A stretch of DNA of 64,000 bases from Novosphingobium decolorationis. Lineage in GTDB: Bacteria > Pseudomonadota > Alphaproteobacteria > Sphingomonadales > Sphingomonadaceae. Position 1 is the stretch's first letter. The number at the start of each line of letters is the position of its first letter. Of this stretch, positions 1 to 9,825 are shown piece after piece. Where the stretch lies: the NCBI RefSeq assembly GCF_018417475.1, contig NZ_CP054856.1:1953001-2017000 (forward strand), written 5' to 3'. The position numbers were made by a program, and so were the translations under genes. The notes under the pieces are model-generated. The model saw only the letters and a program-made list of their open reading frames with translations. It had not been told where the DNA came from and did no database searches.

Positions 1-975
1 ACCGACCGTTTCGGCCGAACGATCACTTATGTCCGCCTGTCCGTCACCGATCGGTGCGACCTGCGCTGCCGTTATTGCATGGCCGAGCGCATGGAGTTCC
101 TGCCGCGCCAGGACCTCCTCACCCTGGAGGAACTGGCGGAACTGGCCGATGCCCTGATCGCGCGAGGTGTGCGACGCATCCGCCTGACCGGTGGCGAGCC
201 TCTGGTCCGTCGCGGCATCGTCGGGTTGGTGGAGGCGATCGGCCAACACATCGGCAACGGCCTTGATGAGCTGACGATGACAACCAACGCTACCCAGCTC
301 GCCACAGTCGCGCGCGACCTCCATCGATATGGCATTCGCAGACTCAACATCAGCCTCGACAGCCTCGACCACGAGCGCTTCCGGGCGATCACCCGGCGCG
401 GCGACCTGGACCAGGTGTTGGCCGGGATCGCCGCCGCGCAAGACGCGGGCCTCGCCGTGAAGATCAACATGGTTGCGCTCAAGGCGCTCAACGAAGATGA
501 AATCGGAACAATGGTTGGCTGGTGCGGCGAACGGGGATTCGATCTCTCGCTGATCGAGACGATGCCGTTGGGTGCGGTGGAAGAAGACCGGACCAATCAT
601 TATCTGCCCCTCGACCTCGTGAAACGTCGGCTGGCGCGCGAATATGTCCTGATTCCGTCGCTCCACCGAACCGGCGGACCGGCGCGCTATTATGACGTTG
701 CCGAAACCAGTCGGCGGATAGGCTTCATTACGCCCCTCACCGACAATTTCTGCGCCGGCTGCAACCGCATCCGCATATCGGCTACTGGCACCATTTTTGG
801 TTGTCTCGGCCGCGACCAGCGCATCGAACTGCGCGATGCGATGCGTGTTGGTGGCCGGGATGCGATCGACGCGGCGCTGGATGCCGTAATGACCGCCAAG
901 CCACTCCGCCACGAGTTCGACATTGCGCGATCACAGCCGGCTGTCGAACGCCATATGAACGTCACTGGCGGTTGA
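1..975 (+). CDS. moaA: GTP 3',8-cyclase MoaA (5' end outside window)
   Basis: Radical-SAM enzyme of the first step of molybdenum cofactor synthesis (GTP to 3',8-cyclo-7,8-dihydro-GTP). The reading frame is open from base 1, so the start lies upstream. The radical-SAM cluster CDLRCRYC is at codons 19-26. The GGEP SAM-binding motif follows at about codon 65. The C-terminal cluster that binds GTP is seen as C251-x2-C254-x13-C268, the spacing typical of MoaA. The protein ends in the Gly-Gly tail that MoaA needs for activity. No other moa gene follows; an IS remnant begins 80 bp downstream. Identification is secure because both cysteine clusters and the tail are present. Confidence 0.96.
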   Translation, partial: TDRFGRTITYVRLSVTDRCDLRCRYCMAERMEFLPRQDLLTLEELAELADALIARGVRRIRLTGGEPLVRRGIVGLVEAIGQHIGNGLDELTMTTNATQLATVARDLHRYGIRRLNISLDSLDHERFRAITRRGDLDQVLAGIAAAQDAGLAVKINMVALKALNEDEIGTMVGWCGERGFDLSLIETMPLGAVEEDRTNHYLPLDLVKRRLAREYVLIPSLHRTGGPARYYDVAETSRRIGFITPLTDNFCAGCNRIRISATGTIFGCLGRDQRIELRDAMRVGGRDAIDAALDAVMTAKPLRHEFDIARSQPAVERHMNVTGG

Positions 976-1054
976 GCGCCTCCATGATCTTTTGTTCGCC
1001 GACGCAGTATGGCCGTTACTTTTTGCGCGGCTGGTCGATTGATTTTCATAAAAT

Positions 1055-1265
1055 TGGTCTGCCTTGAGAAAATTGGTCCATTTCTGAAGAGAGCCCGAGC
1101 GGGCGAAAGGAATGGAGAAATATATGGGACGTCAGCGATTTACGCCGGAACAGATCATCGCGAAGCTGCGTGAGGTTGATGTGATTGTCGGGCGAGGCGG
1201 GACCACCGACGAGGCCTGTCGTCAGATCGGGATTGCCGAACAGACGCTATATAGGTGGCGTAAGG
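1055..1265 (+). mobile_element. IS3-family (IS407-like) element, left-end remnant
   Basis: Begins with the same end as the fuller copies at 31390 and 30813 (TGGTCTGCCTTGAG at 1055) and keeps the leader and first half of orfA. Similarity stops at about 1265, where unrelated sequence begins, so the right five-sixths of the element is gone. It differs from the later copies at several bases, for example in the codons after the GRGG motif, so it is an older or separately acquired copy. No matching right end is visible nearby. Confidence 0.85.
1124..1265 (+). pseudogene. IS3-family OrfA, N-terminal fragment
   Basis: Encodes MGRQRFTPEQIIAKLREV and the helix-turn-helix up to LYRWRK, then leaves the family sequence at 1265 and runs into a random tail ending at 1360. 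The intact homologue at 31459 continues for about 50 more residues through the leucine-zipper segment. It is not functional as a transposase subunit. A GGAG ribosome site precedes the ATG at the same distance as in the intact copy. Confidence 0.85.
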
Positions 1266-1478
1266 CGACAGCCGCTGCTTCATATTCGTTGATAATGTCG
1301 GTCTTCTTCGCCATGATAAGCTCGTACGCACTACGTTGTTCGACTGTCGCACGAGCTTAATCGCGCGGTCGATTCAGCTACCGTAGTAACGGCCTGTCAT
1401 CAACAGCCAGCGCGTTCGTTTTTTGCCGTTTCTCTTTGACAATCCAGTTCTAAAGAAACGCTTGGAATCGGATGCGTC
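1266..1478. other. IS-adjacent remnant with inverted repeat; possible truncated gene start
   Basis: On the minus strand an ATG at 1314 opens MAKKTDIINEYEAAAVAL, which looks like a real N-terminus cut off by the IS remnant at about 1265. I do not recognise the family. Just upstream of that ATG are the arms AAGCTCGT (1318-1325) and ACGAGCTT (1351-1358), an 8-bp inverted repeat with a 25-base spacer that could be an operator. No terminator T-run follows. The remaining bases to the gabD stop show nothing I can name. Confidence 0.3.
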
Positions 1479-2930
1479 CTAACCGATCTGATGACAGACG
1501 AATTTCAAATTGAGATACTCATCGATCCCATATCGTGATCCTTCCCGCCCGAGACCGGATTCCTTCACCCCACCGAAAGGCGCGACCTCCGTCGAAATCA
1601 GGCCGGTGTTGAGCCCAACCATCCCATATTCAAGAGCCTCACTCACCTTCCAACTGCGCTCAAGGGATTGCGTGTATACATAAGCCGCCAAGCCGCTGTC
1701 CGTGGCATTCGCCAAATTGATCGCCTCATCCTCTGTCTGGAAACGGACGAGGCCGGCAAGGGGGCCAAAGGTTTCCTCCCGACATAGGAGAGCATCCGGC
1801 GAAACATCTACGAGAACGGTCGGCTCGAAGAAATGGCCTGCCCCGGGCACTCGTCGCCCTCCGGTCAATATCCTGGCACCATGTTTGACGCCGTCTTCGA
1901 TATGGCTTTCGACCTTTGCAACGGCACGTTCATCGATCAATGGCCCCTGATCCGCGCCGGTCGAAAGACCCGGCCCGACGGCAAGCGCGCGAACACGTGC
2001 CGCCAGCTGCCGGGAAAAGGCTTCATAAACGCCGGATTGGACCAGAATGCGATTTGTGCAGACGCAGGTCTGACCTGAATTCCGGAACTTTGATGCTATT
2101 GCGCCTTCAACCGCATCGTCGAGTTTCGCATCATCAAAGACAATGAACGGCGCGTTTCCACCCAATTCGAGGGAAACCTTCTTCACGGTGCTCATACAAC
2201 GGGCGGCGAGCATCTTGCCAACGCCTGTCGAACCAGTGAAGGTGAACTTGCGAACGCGCTTGTCAGCCGTCAGCACATCGCCGATCGGCGCGGGCTGACC
2301 GGTCACGATATTGAAAACTCCCGCCGGCACTCCGGCCTGGTCGGCCAGCCACGCCAAAGCGAGCGCTGAAAGCGGCGTCAATTCCGACGGCTTCAGCACC
2401 ATGGTACAGCCGGCAGCCAGAGCTGGCGCTGCCTTTCGGGTGATCATGGCGAGCGGAAAATTCCAGGGTGTTACAGCGCCTACCACACCCACGGGTTCGC
2501 GTCGCACCAGGAGACGGTGGTCGGCCGCATGAGGTGCTAAGACATCTCCGTTCACACGCTTCGCCTCCTCCGCGAACCATTCGATGAACGATGCCGCATA
2601 CACCACCTCGGCCTTGGCCTCGTGCAACGGTTTGCCTTGCTCGGCCGTCAGAAGGCGCGCCAGATCATCCGTATGGACGAGCACCAGATCATACCAGCGC
2701 CGCAAAATCGCGGCCCGCTGCTTGCCTGTAGCTTTTCGCCAATCGGTCAAGGCACGATAGGCCGCGTCGACGGCACCTTCGGCCTCGCGATACCCGAGAT
2801 CCGGGACCGAGCCGACCAAGGAGCTGTCTGCCGGATTCAAGACGTCGATTCGCGCTTCGCCGTCGATCCATGCGCCATCGACAAAAGCTTGCGCCCGGAG
2901 CAGTTTTGGCTCCGCAAGGCTAAGATTCAC
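1479..2930 (-). CDS. gabD: Succinate-semialdehyde dehydrogenase, NAD(P)+-dependent
   Basis: Oxidises succinate semialdehyde to succinate in the cytosol. The 483-residue protein matches E. coli GabD in length and closely in sequence: PWNFPLAMITRKAAPALAAG for the active-site entry, the NAD-binding FTGSTGVGK, the general base in LELGGNAPF (about residue 255) and the nucleophile in NSGQTCVC (about residue 289). I prefer the GTG at 2930, because an AGGGA ribosome site sits 10 bases upstream and the length then equals the family. An in-frame TTG at 2972 would add 14 residues. It lies downstream of a TetR gene on the same strand, at the end of the lig-side gene run. Whether it serves the aromatic pathway is unknown. 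Confidence 0.93.
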   Translation of the reverse strand: MNLSLAEPKLLRAQAFVDGAWIDGEARIDVLNPADSSLVGSVPDLGYREAEGAVDAAYRALTDWRKATGKQRAAILRRWYDLVLVHTDDLARLLTAEQGKPLHEAKAEVVYAASFIEWFAEEAKRVNGDVLAPHAADHRLLVRREPVGVVGAVTPWNFPLAMITRKAAPALAAGCTMVLKPSELTPLSALALAWLADQAGVPAGVFNIVTGQPAPIGDVLTADKRVRKFTFTGSTGVGKMLAARCMSTVKKVSLELGGNAPFIVFDDAKLDDAVEGAIASKFRNSGQTCVCTNRILVQSGVYEAFSRQLAARVRALAVGPGLSTGADQGPLIDERAVAKVESHIEDGVKHGARILTGGRRVPGAGHFFEPTVLVDVSPDALLCREETFGPLAGLVRFQTEDEAINLANATDSGLAAYVYTQSLERSWKVSEALEYGMVGLNTGLISTEVAPFGGVKESGLGREGSRYGIDEYLNLKFVCHQIG

Positions 2931-3104
2931 GTTTGCTATTTCCCTGAAATCCAGTTTGGCATTCCCTAACAAATCCGGCCGATGGATGCCTTCGCGGTAT
3001 GGACACTCTCATTTGATGAGAAGCCATCCATTCTGATAGCTGATGCATGTAAACGCCCGACGATACTCGCGGAATCTTGATTGCGCGAAACCAGATGAGA
3101 AGCG

Positions 3105-3740
3105 TTAGTCCGGCGTGATAGCGACCAGTTTCGAGACACGCACCGCGCTTCGAGGGCGTCGCGCACCGCTCATCAAGGCATCGTCTGCGATCGCATGGAT
3201 GCTATAATAGATCAGCGTTGATAGCGCGTGGGGATCATCCACACACCATGCGCCCTCCAGCGTTCCTTGTGAAAGCAGATCGCTGATATAGCCCACAAGC
3301 CCGTCGTTCACGGCCACGGATCTGAGCGGCGTATCCCCACTGAAGAAGATCACATCCCGCAACTCGGGCGTGTCCAGATAACTTTCCACCGCCGTCTCGA
3401 CCAGAAGATCGATCCGCGTGAAAAAATCGTCGGATTCGCAAAGACTGATCCTGCTTTTGACACGGTTCAATATCATGTTGCAGAAGTTGTCCCGAAGTGC
3501 CGCACGCAATTCGGTCTTACTTGAAAAATAATGGTAAAGTGTGCCCTTAGCGAGGCCAGTTTCAACGCAAACGTCATCCATCGTCGTCGCGTCATAGCCT
3601 CGCTCAACAAACAATCGCCTCGCCGCTTCCAGAATTTCGACGCGCCGAAGCTGAGCCTTCCTCGGACCGGGCGGGGCACCGGCCGGCCGGCGAACTGCGG
3701 CCGCGACCCTGCGTCGCCGGTCCCGAACGACCCGTTTCAC
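3105..3740 (-). CDS. TetR/AcrR family transcriptional regulator
   Basis: A 211-residue one-domain-plus-ligand-domain regulator. The TetR_N helix-turn-helix lies at about residues 33-80: ILEAARRLFVERGYDATTMD, then the recognition region TGLAKGTLYHYFSSK. The C-terminal ligand-binding part is not assignable. The start is GTG (3740), nine bases after the stop of the aldo/keto reductase gene, so it is probably co-transcribed with it. The 174 bases to the gabD start could hold its operator. The basic N-terminal extension (MKRVVRDRRRRV) is longer than usual for the family. Target and ligand cannot be told from sequence. Confidence 0.88.
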   Translation of the reverse strand: MKRVVRDRRRRVAAAVRRPAGAPPGPRKAQLRRVEILEAARRLFVERGYDATTMDDVCVETGLAKGTLYHYFSSKTELRAALRDNFCNMILNRVKSRISLCESDDFFTRIDLLVETAVESYLDTPELRDVIFFSGDTPLRSVAVNDGLVGYISDLLSQGTLEGAWCVDDPHALSTLIYYSIHAIADDALMSGARRPRSAVRVSKLVAITPD

Positions 3741-3749
3741 CTGAACAGT

Positions 3750-4766
3750 CTAGCTGGCAAGCGGCTCACCCTCCCAAATCTCGGTACCAATTTGCGATTG
3801 GGCTTCCTTTGAATAACGAGGTCCCGAAACGGCGCCAAAAGCGAAAAGGGCGTCCACTTGGTCAAACACGACCTCGGAGATGGTCAACGACAGGGTATCC
3901 AGAATTTCATCGAGATGATCAATGTTCGTGGTCCCGGGGATCGGAACGACGAAGTCGCGCTTTGAAAGCAGCCAGGCGAGGCAGAGCTGCGCCGGAGTGC
4001 AATCTGCAGCCCGGGCCAACCCAGCCATCTGATCATAAAGCCCGAGGTTCCGCGTCAAATGAGGTTCCTGGAACCGCGGCATCGCGGCTCTCAGGTCGCC
4101 TTGCTGGAAACCTGCCGTACCCACACTTCCCGCCAACAAGCCGCGAGCCAGAGGCGAGAAGGCGATAAAGCCAATCCCGAGCTCCTCGCAGCAATCGAGT
4201 ACGGCAAGTTCCACATTGCGCGTCCAGGGCGAATATTCGGTCTGGACAGCTGTCACCGGATGGATCGCATGTACCGCGCGGATCGTTTCTGCCGATACTT
4301 CCGACAAACCGATCGTGCGAATTTTTCCTGCCTCCACTGCCCGCGACAGGGCGCCGACCGACTCTTCCATCGGTACCTTCGGATCGAGGCGGTGAAGATA
4401 GTAGAGGTCGATGACATCGGTCCTCAATCGTATCAATGCTTCATCCAATGTCTGCGTGATCGCCGCCGCCGAACCGTCGAGACCGCGTTTTCCATTGATC
4501 TCGCCAAGCGCGCATTTGCTGGCAAGGACGAAATCCTTGCGGCGATGTCCCAAGGCACGCCCGATCAGCGTCTCATTTGCTCCGAACCCGTAGAGAGCAG
4601 CCGTATCGAAGAACGTGACGCCTCTATCCAACGCATGTAACAGTAGCCGTTCAGCTGCTTCAGCCTCGGGACGCGGCTGATACCCATGCGAAAGGTTCAT
4701 GCAGCCAAGACCAATTGCTGACACGGAAAACGGGCCTAAAGCGCGCTTTGGAAGGGTCGCGGTCAT
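3750..4766 (-). CDS. Aldo/keto reductase
   Basis: NAD(P)H-dependent (alpha/beta)8-barrel oxidoreductase of 338 residues. Visible family features are the N-terminal GLGCMNLSHGY, the catalytic Asp/Tyr segment FFDTAALYGFGANE, the catalytic Lys in VLASKCAL, the LYYLHRLDP strand with the active-site His, and the cofactor-phosphate loop VPIPGTTN near residue 275. The start at 4766 is chosen because AGGAAGAG precedes it and the family N-terminus begins there; the open frame runs further upstream without family similarity. It sits 35 bp after ligC in the same direction. The substrate may be an aldehyde or ketone connected with aromatic catabolism, but the sequence does not say which. Confidence 0.9.
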   Translation of the reverse strand: MTATLPKRALGPFSVSAIGLGCMNLSHGYQPRPEAEAAERLLLHALDRGVTFFDTAALYGFGANETLIGRALGHRRKDFVLASKCALGEINGKRGLDGSAAAITQTLDEALIRLRTDVIDLYYLHRLDPKVPMEESVGALSRAVEAGKIRTIGLSEVSAETIRAVHAIHPVTAVQTEYSPWTRNVELAVLDCCEELGIGFIAFSPLARGLLAGSVGTAGFQQGDLRAAMPRFQEPHLTRNLGLYDQMAGLARAADCTPAQLCLAWLLSKRDFVVPIPGTTNIDHLDEILDTLSLTISEVVFDQVDALFAFGAVSGPRYSKEAQSQIGTEIWEGEPLAS

Positions 4767-4801
4767 ACTATGCTCTTCCTGCCTGTGGTAGCGCGAAGGG
4801 A

Positions 4802-5743
4802 TCAGCGGACAAGCTGCGCTTCCAGTTCGCCAAGCACGCGATAGCAATCGAATACGCCGGCGACTGAGGAATTGGGCTCGCGACCCTCGCGGATGGCCGC
4901 GACGAACTCACGATCCTGTAACTCGATGCCGTTCATCGACACATCCACCTGGGAAACGTCGATCGGCTCCTCCTTGCCGTTCACCAGGTCGTCGTAGCGC
5001 GCGATGTAGGTGCCGTTATCGCAGATATACCGGAAATAAGTGCCGAGCGGTCCGTCATTATTGAACGACAGCGAAAGGGTGCAGATAGCGCCGGTTTCGC
5101 TCTTCAATTGGATCGACATATCCATCGCGATCCCAAGTTCCGCATGGATTGGCCCCTGCAGCGCATGTGCCTCGACGATCTTTCCGGCCTGATAGGCGAA
5201 AAGGTCCACCGTATGCGCGGCATGATGCCACAGCAGATGGTCCGTCCAGCTACGCGGCTCACCCTTCGCGTTGATGTTCTTGCGGCGAAAAAAATAGGTC
5301 TGGACGTCCATCTGCTGGACGTTCAGTTCTCCGGCCCGGATCTTGTTGTGCACATATTGGTGCGACGGATTGAACCGACGGGTGTGGCCCACCATGCAGA
5401 CCAGACCCGTTTCCTTCTGCTTGGCCAGGACCGCTTGCGCGTCTGCCCAGCTGTCCGCCAGCGGAATCTCTACCTCGACATGCTTGCCTGCCTCCATGCA
5501 GGCAATAGCTTGCTTAGCGTGCATCTGCGTAGGCGTGCATAGAATGACCGCATCGACGTCGTCGCGGGCAAGCGTTTCATCGAGTTCTGTAGTGACGTGG
5601 CCGACACCGTATTTCTCGGCTATCGCCCGGGTCGGCTCCAGCTCGCGGCCGACCAGCGAAGTGACGGTCACGCCATCGATGTTCTTGAGGCCATCCAGGT
5701 GCTTCTCGCCAAAGGCGCCCGCACCAGCCAGTGCAATCCGCAT
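4802..5743 (-). CDS. ligC: 4-carboxy-2-hydroxymuconate-6-semialdehyde dehydrogenase LigC
   Basis: Oxidises the hemiacetal of the protocatechuate 4,5-cleavage product (CHMS) to 2-pyrone-4,6-dicarboxylate with NAD(P)+. It is a Gfo/Idh/MocA-type dehydrogenase of 313 residues: N-terminal Rossmann motif ALAGAGAFGEKH, the EIPLADSW segment after the cofactor strand, and long stretches that match remembered SYK-6 LigC such as VGHTRRFNPSHQY, SWTDHLLWHHAAHTVDLF and SLSFNNDGPLGT. Of two ATGs I prefer 5743, because AAGGA lies 9 bases upstream and the LigC N-terminus MRIALAG begins there; the ATG at 5752 is too close to the ribosome site. It lies 13 bp after a small unknown gene downstream of ligB. Confidence 0.96.
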   Translation of the reverse strand: MRIALAGAGAFGEKHLDGLKNIDGVTVTSLVGRELEPTRAIAEKYGVGHVTTELDETLARDDVDAVILCTPTQMHAKQAIACMEAGKHVEVEIPLADSWADAQAVLAKQKETGLVCMVGHTRRFNPSHQYVHNKIRAGELNVQQMDVQTYFFRRKNINAKGEPRSWTDHLLWHHAAHTVDLFAYQAGKIVEAHALQGPIHAELGIAMDMSIQLKSETGAICTLSLSFNNDGPLGTYFRYICDNGTYIARYDDLVNGKEEPIDVSQVDVSMNGIELQDREFVAAIREGREPNSSVAGVFDCYRVLGELEAQLVR

Positions 5744-5756
5744 ATGTGACATTTCC

Positions 5757-6148
5757 TTATGTTGGGTTGCTTCGCGAAGCAGCCAGTTGCAGTTCAGCGA
5801 GCCCCTGCTCGAGGTCATCAAAGGCCTTGCGTATGCGTCGAGTAGACGCCTGAAAATCAGTCGCTCTCTCGTCTAGCGCCACCGCCGGCCAGCGAGCTTG
5901 ATGCTCAGCCAGCGCGGCGCGCAAGACCGACAGGTTTTTGCGAAACCGCGACCAGGCAGCCGAAGCACTCGCGTGCGCTTGCCAGTCATTCGTAGAATTG
6001 CTGACAAAGCCCAGCTTGCGCGACAATTCGAGCCTCAAACGAACCACTTCCTTCCGCCAGTCAGGCGGTTGGTCCTGGACAACCGAGGCGATCGATTGTT
6101 GCGTCTCACGCAGTTCGATCACTCTGGCCTTGAGGTCTTCGAAGTCCA

Positions 6149-6149
<1 letters not shown>
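5757..6149 (-). CDS. Hypothetical protein between ligB and ligC, coiled-coil-like
   Basis: A 130-residue, highly charged, helix-rich protein with no motif I recognise. Residues 4-50 (LKARVIELRETQQS onward) and 100-122 (IRKAFDDLEQGLAELQL) show heptad-like hydrophobic spacing, so it is probably an all-alpha or coiled-coil protein. There is no signal peptide or membrane segment, and no cysteine. The start is a GTG sharing one base with the ligB stop (TAGTG), which indicates translational coupling to the dioxygenase. Its position inside the operon suggests a job linked to the dioxygenase or LigC, but no function can be assigned. Confidence 0.75.
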
Positions 6150-7421
<1,272 letters not shown>

Positions 7422-7425
<4 letters not shown>

Positions 7426-7718
7426 CGCCCATCCTCCCAGGTATAAGACAAAGGGGCTTCCCGAAAGGCGAACCTGTCGAGATGGCTCTCGATTACCCCC
7501 CGCAGGGTTTCAGCCTCTTCCGCGCCTGATGTGCGCAGGACGATACGGATACCCTCCGGATCGCTGGTAAAGCTCGCTGAAGCCACGTCAGAAAAGGGGA
7601 CTAGGCCTTCTCCATCGGCATAGGACGTCTCGAACCGGTGGCTCCAATGCTTGATGAGCTGCTGGACATATTTGTCACCGGAAGCAGTCGAAACGAAGGC
7701 TTTCGAAACGAAGCTCAC
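7422..7718 (-). CDS. DUF2218 family protein
   Basis: A 98-residue protein, in length and pattern a DUF2218 member: KYVQQLIKHWSHRFETSYAD near the N-terminus, followed by a hydrophobic strand core and ESHLDRFAFRE towards the C-terminus. The family has no established biochemical role that I know of. It begins with GTG overlapping the ligJ stop and ends overlapping the ligA start, so it is translationally coupled on both sides and placed between the hydratase and dioxygenase genes. It may assist metal supply or enzyme maturation, but that is only a guess from position. There is no signal peptide. Confidence 0.82.
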
Positions 7719-8737
7719 AGCCCTCTCTCCTTCAATCGGGAATCGAGCCGCGGAAAAACCCGGCGGGCGTTCCCTTCGAAGATCGCATGACGCTCCGCGT
7801 CGCTGATCACGAGCGCGTCCACATAACGCTTGGTATCGTCGAAATAATGGCCGGTGGTAGGATCGATGCCGCGCACCGCACCGACCATTTCCGAACCGAA
7901 CAGGATATTCTTGTTGTCGATCACATCGGCCAACAGGTCGACGCCTGGCTGGTGATAGACGCAGGTGTCGAAGAAGATGTTGTTCATCAGATGCGCATCG
8001 AGGGCCGGCTTCTTCAGCATGTCGGCCAGGCCCCGGTAACGCCCCCAATGATAGGGGACGGCACCGCCGCCATGCGGGATGATGAAGCGCAAGGTGGGGA
8101 AATCCTTGAACAGATCTCCCTCGAGCAACTGCATGAAGGCGATCGTGTCGGCCGCGATGTAGTATCCGCCCGTGGCATGCATCGCGGGATTGCAGCTGCC
8201 CGACACGTGGATCATCGCCGGAACGTCCAGCTCCACCATCTTCTCGTAAAAGGGATACCAGTAACGGTCTGTCAGCGGCGGATGCTGGAAATGGCCGCCG
8301 CCCGGGTCGGGGTTCAGATTGCACCCGATAAATCCCATATCGACGCAGCGTTCCAGTTCCGCGATGCTGTTCACCATGTCGGCTGCGGGCGATTGCGGCA
8401 GCATGCACACGCCAACGAAAGTTTCCGGATAAAGGCCGACCACGCGCGAGATCAGGTCGTTGCAGCGGATCGCCCATTCCTTCGCGACACCGGCATCACC
8501 GACATGCGGGGCCATCGCAGACGCCCGGGGAGAGAAGATCGTGAGGTCGGCGCCACGCTCTTTGATCAGGCGAAGCTGGTTGGATTCGATGGTGTCACGG
8601 ATTTCATCGTCGGAAATCTCCGGATAGGCCGGCGCAGGCACGCCCGCTTTGAAAGCCGCCTTCTGCTCCTCTCGCCAGGCATCGTGCCCCTTGGGCAGCA
8701 CGGTATAATGACCATGGCAGTCGATAATCAGACTCAT
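7715..8737 (-). CDS. ligJ: 4-oxalomesaconate hydratase LigJ
   Basis: Zinc-dependent amidohydrolase-superfamily hydratase that converts the oxalomesaconate tautomer to 4-carboxy-4-hydroxy-2-oxoadipate. It has 340 residues (SYK-6 LigJ is 341-342). The N-terminal metal motif is DCHGHYT. Further conserved points are the barrel His in AMIHVSGS, IIPHGGGAVPYHWGRYRG and the FGSEMVGAVRGIDP segment that replaces the usual TDWP. The start ATG overlaps the stop of the broken DUF1932 gene by four bases. In the operon it is followed by DUF2218, ligA and ligB. Confidence 0.95.
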   Translation of the reverse strand: MSLIIDCHGHYTVLPKGHDAWREEQKAAFKAGVPAPAYPEISDDEIRDTIESNQLRLIKERGADLTIFSPRASAMAPHVGDAGVAKEWAIRCNDLISRVVGLYPETFVGVCMLPQSPAADMVNSIAELERCVDMGFIGCNLNPDPGGGHFQHPPLTDRYWYPFYEKMVELDVPAMIHVSGSCNPAMHATGGYYIAADTIAFMQLLEGDLFKDFPTLRFIIPHGGGAVPYHWGRYRGLADMLKKPALDAHLMNNIFFDTCVYHQPGVDLLADVIDNKNILFGSEMVGAVRGIDPTTGHYFDDTKRYVDALVISDAERHAIFEGNARRVFPRLDSRLKERGL

Positions 8738-9145
8738 GCGGCGTCAACCCTCCCCACTAGTTTGGATTCCAGATCGGTGATTTTCTCGATTTTCGCGGAA
8801 AGCCCTTCCGGCGGAGGTGTGACCCCCAATCGACCCAGACGGCGATGCAGCGCGACAGCCTCGCGAGTCATCCCGCTTGCTGCCCCCAACCCTTCGAGCG
8901 TGAGCGCAACTTCTTCCATCTCGGCGGCGCGGCGCAGGCCATGAACCATCATCCGGTCGAGATTATAGTCCGCCTTGGCATCCCATTCGGGGCCGAGCGA
9001 GCCGAGCACTTCAGCCGTGACCCCTGCCCTTTCCGCCGCGAGCACGCATTCTGCGGTGAGGGCTTCGATACCTTTCACCATCACCGAACGGATCATCTTG
9101 ATCGCCGAGGCCTGACCGACCTTGTCGCCCACTACCCGGATATTC
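8734..9145 (-). pseudogene. DUF1932 / 6PGDH-like NAD(P)-dependent oxidoreductase, C-terminal half
   Basis: C-terminal helical DUF1932 domain (NIRVVGDKVGQASAIKMIRS onward) of a 6-phosphogluconate-dehydrogenase-like protein. The N-terminal Rossmann half lies at 12328-12800, on the other side of the IS66 element. Removing 9146-12327 (element plus one target copy) restores a continuous 885-base frame, 294 residues. The conserved Lys region GQASAIKMIRSV, which carries the catalytic Lys in this superfamily, is on this half. The 3' end overlaps ligJ by four bases, so before the insertion this was a coupled member of the lig operon. Its substrate is unknown. Confidence 0.9.
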
Positions 9146-9153
9146 GTGAAACC
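9146..9153. repeat. 8-bp target-site duplication of the IS66 element, left copy
   Basis: GTGAAACC at 9146-9153 is repeated exactly at 12328-12335, directly outside the two inverted ends of the element. Eight bases is the duplication length known for the IS66 family. Both copies lie in the coding sequence of the same interrupted gene. Confidence 0.93.
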
Positions 9154-9186
9154 GTACCCATCCGGTGAAGGCCGCAGTGGCCGTGG

Positions 9187-9825
9187 CTAGGTCGCCTTTG
9201 GTTTGATGATGCGCTTTGCTGCGGCGTTGCGTCTGACAGCGATACGAGCGAGCCCCGCTTCGATCGGCAAGATGTCGAGTTCGTCCGGGTCGTAGCCGTC
9301 GAGCCAGTCGTTGATTTCGATATGCTGCTCGTGCGTGGGATCAGACCTGATCTCCAGCATCTCGTAGAAGCCGGAGATCCCGCCGCAATCCTCGGGTGGA
9401 CACTCGCGCTCGCCGCCGATGAAGCGGGGATAGGCGAGAGCCGGATCTCCCTGCCGAACGTCGCTCAAGGTGAGCGTGTGCTGCCAGTCGTCACCAAAGT
9501 CGTAGGAATACGCGATCGTGGTCGCGCCGGGAGCGAGTACGTCGCGCAGGCGGATGCGCGCGGCAATCTTGCGCGGAGCGGTTCCCCAGTCGTCTTCCAT
9601 CGGCAGGCCATAAGTCTGGTCGTCAATGCGCATCTCCCAGAGATGGTAATCGAACCATCCCATCGCGGCCTGCACGATGTCGTGCAGGACCTTGAGAGTG
9701 ACCGAGGTCGGCACTTCGACCAGGCGCCAGATTGGCGGATCGCTGTCCTCAAGCTCGATGCGCAGCCTTGCGATCTGCAGGAAACTGTCGGTGGCTGTGG
9801 GCCTGTCTGTCGATCGGGCGGTCAT
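9187..9825 (-). CDS. pRiA4b ORF-3-like protein, IS66 passenger
   Basis: A 212-residue protein of the plasmid pRiA4b ORF-3 family. Recognisable are the N-terminal [19 protein letters not shown], then [15 protein letters not shown], the FDYHLWEM segment and [11 protein letters not shown], followed by the [17 protein letters not shown] motif. The C-terminal tail is basic ([12 protein letters not shown]). Its function is not established. The ATG at 9825 overlaps the tnpC stop by four bases, so it is translated as part of the transposition operon, and it lies inside the inverted ends. It is therefore cargo or an accessory gene of the element rather than a chromosomal gene. Confidence 0.88.
   Translation of the reverse strand: MTARSTDRPTATDSFLQIARLRIELEDSDPPIWRLVEVPTSVTLKVLHDIVQAAMGWFDYHLWEMRIDDQTYGLPMEDDWGTAPRKIAARIRLRDVLAPGATTIAYSYDFGDDWQHTLTLSDVRQGDPALAYPRFIGGERECPPEDCGGISGFYEMLEIRSDPTHEQHIEINDWLDGYDPDELDILPIEAGLARIAVRRNAAAKRIIKPKAT

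Noticed and set aside
7787..8944. Long open frame antisense to ligJ (and similar antisense frames opposite ligB, mccA, mccB and the TonB receptors)
   Set aside because: These are shadows caused by high GC at third codon positions; the opposite strand encodes clear enzymes with full motifs.
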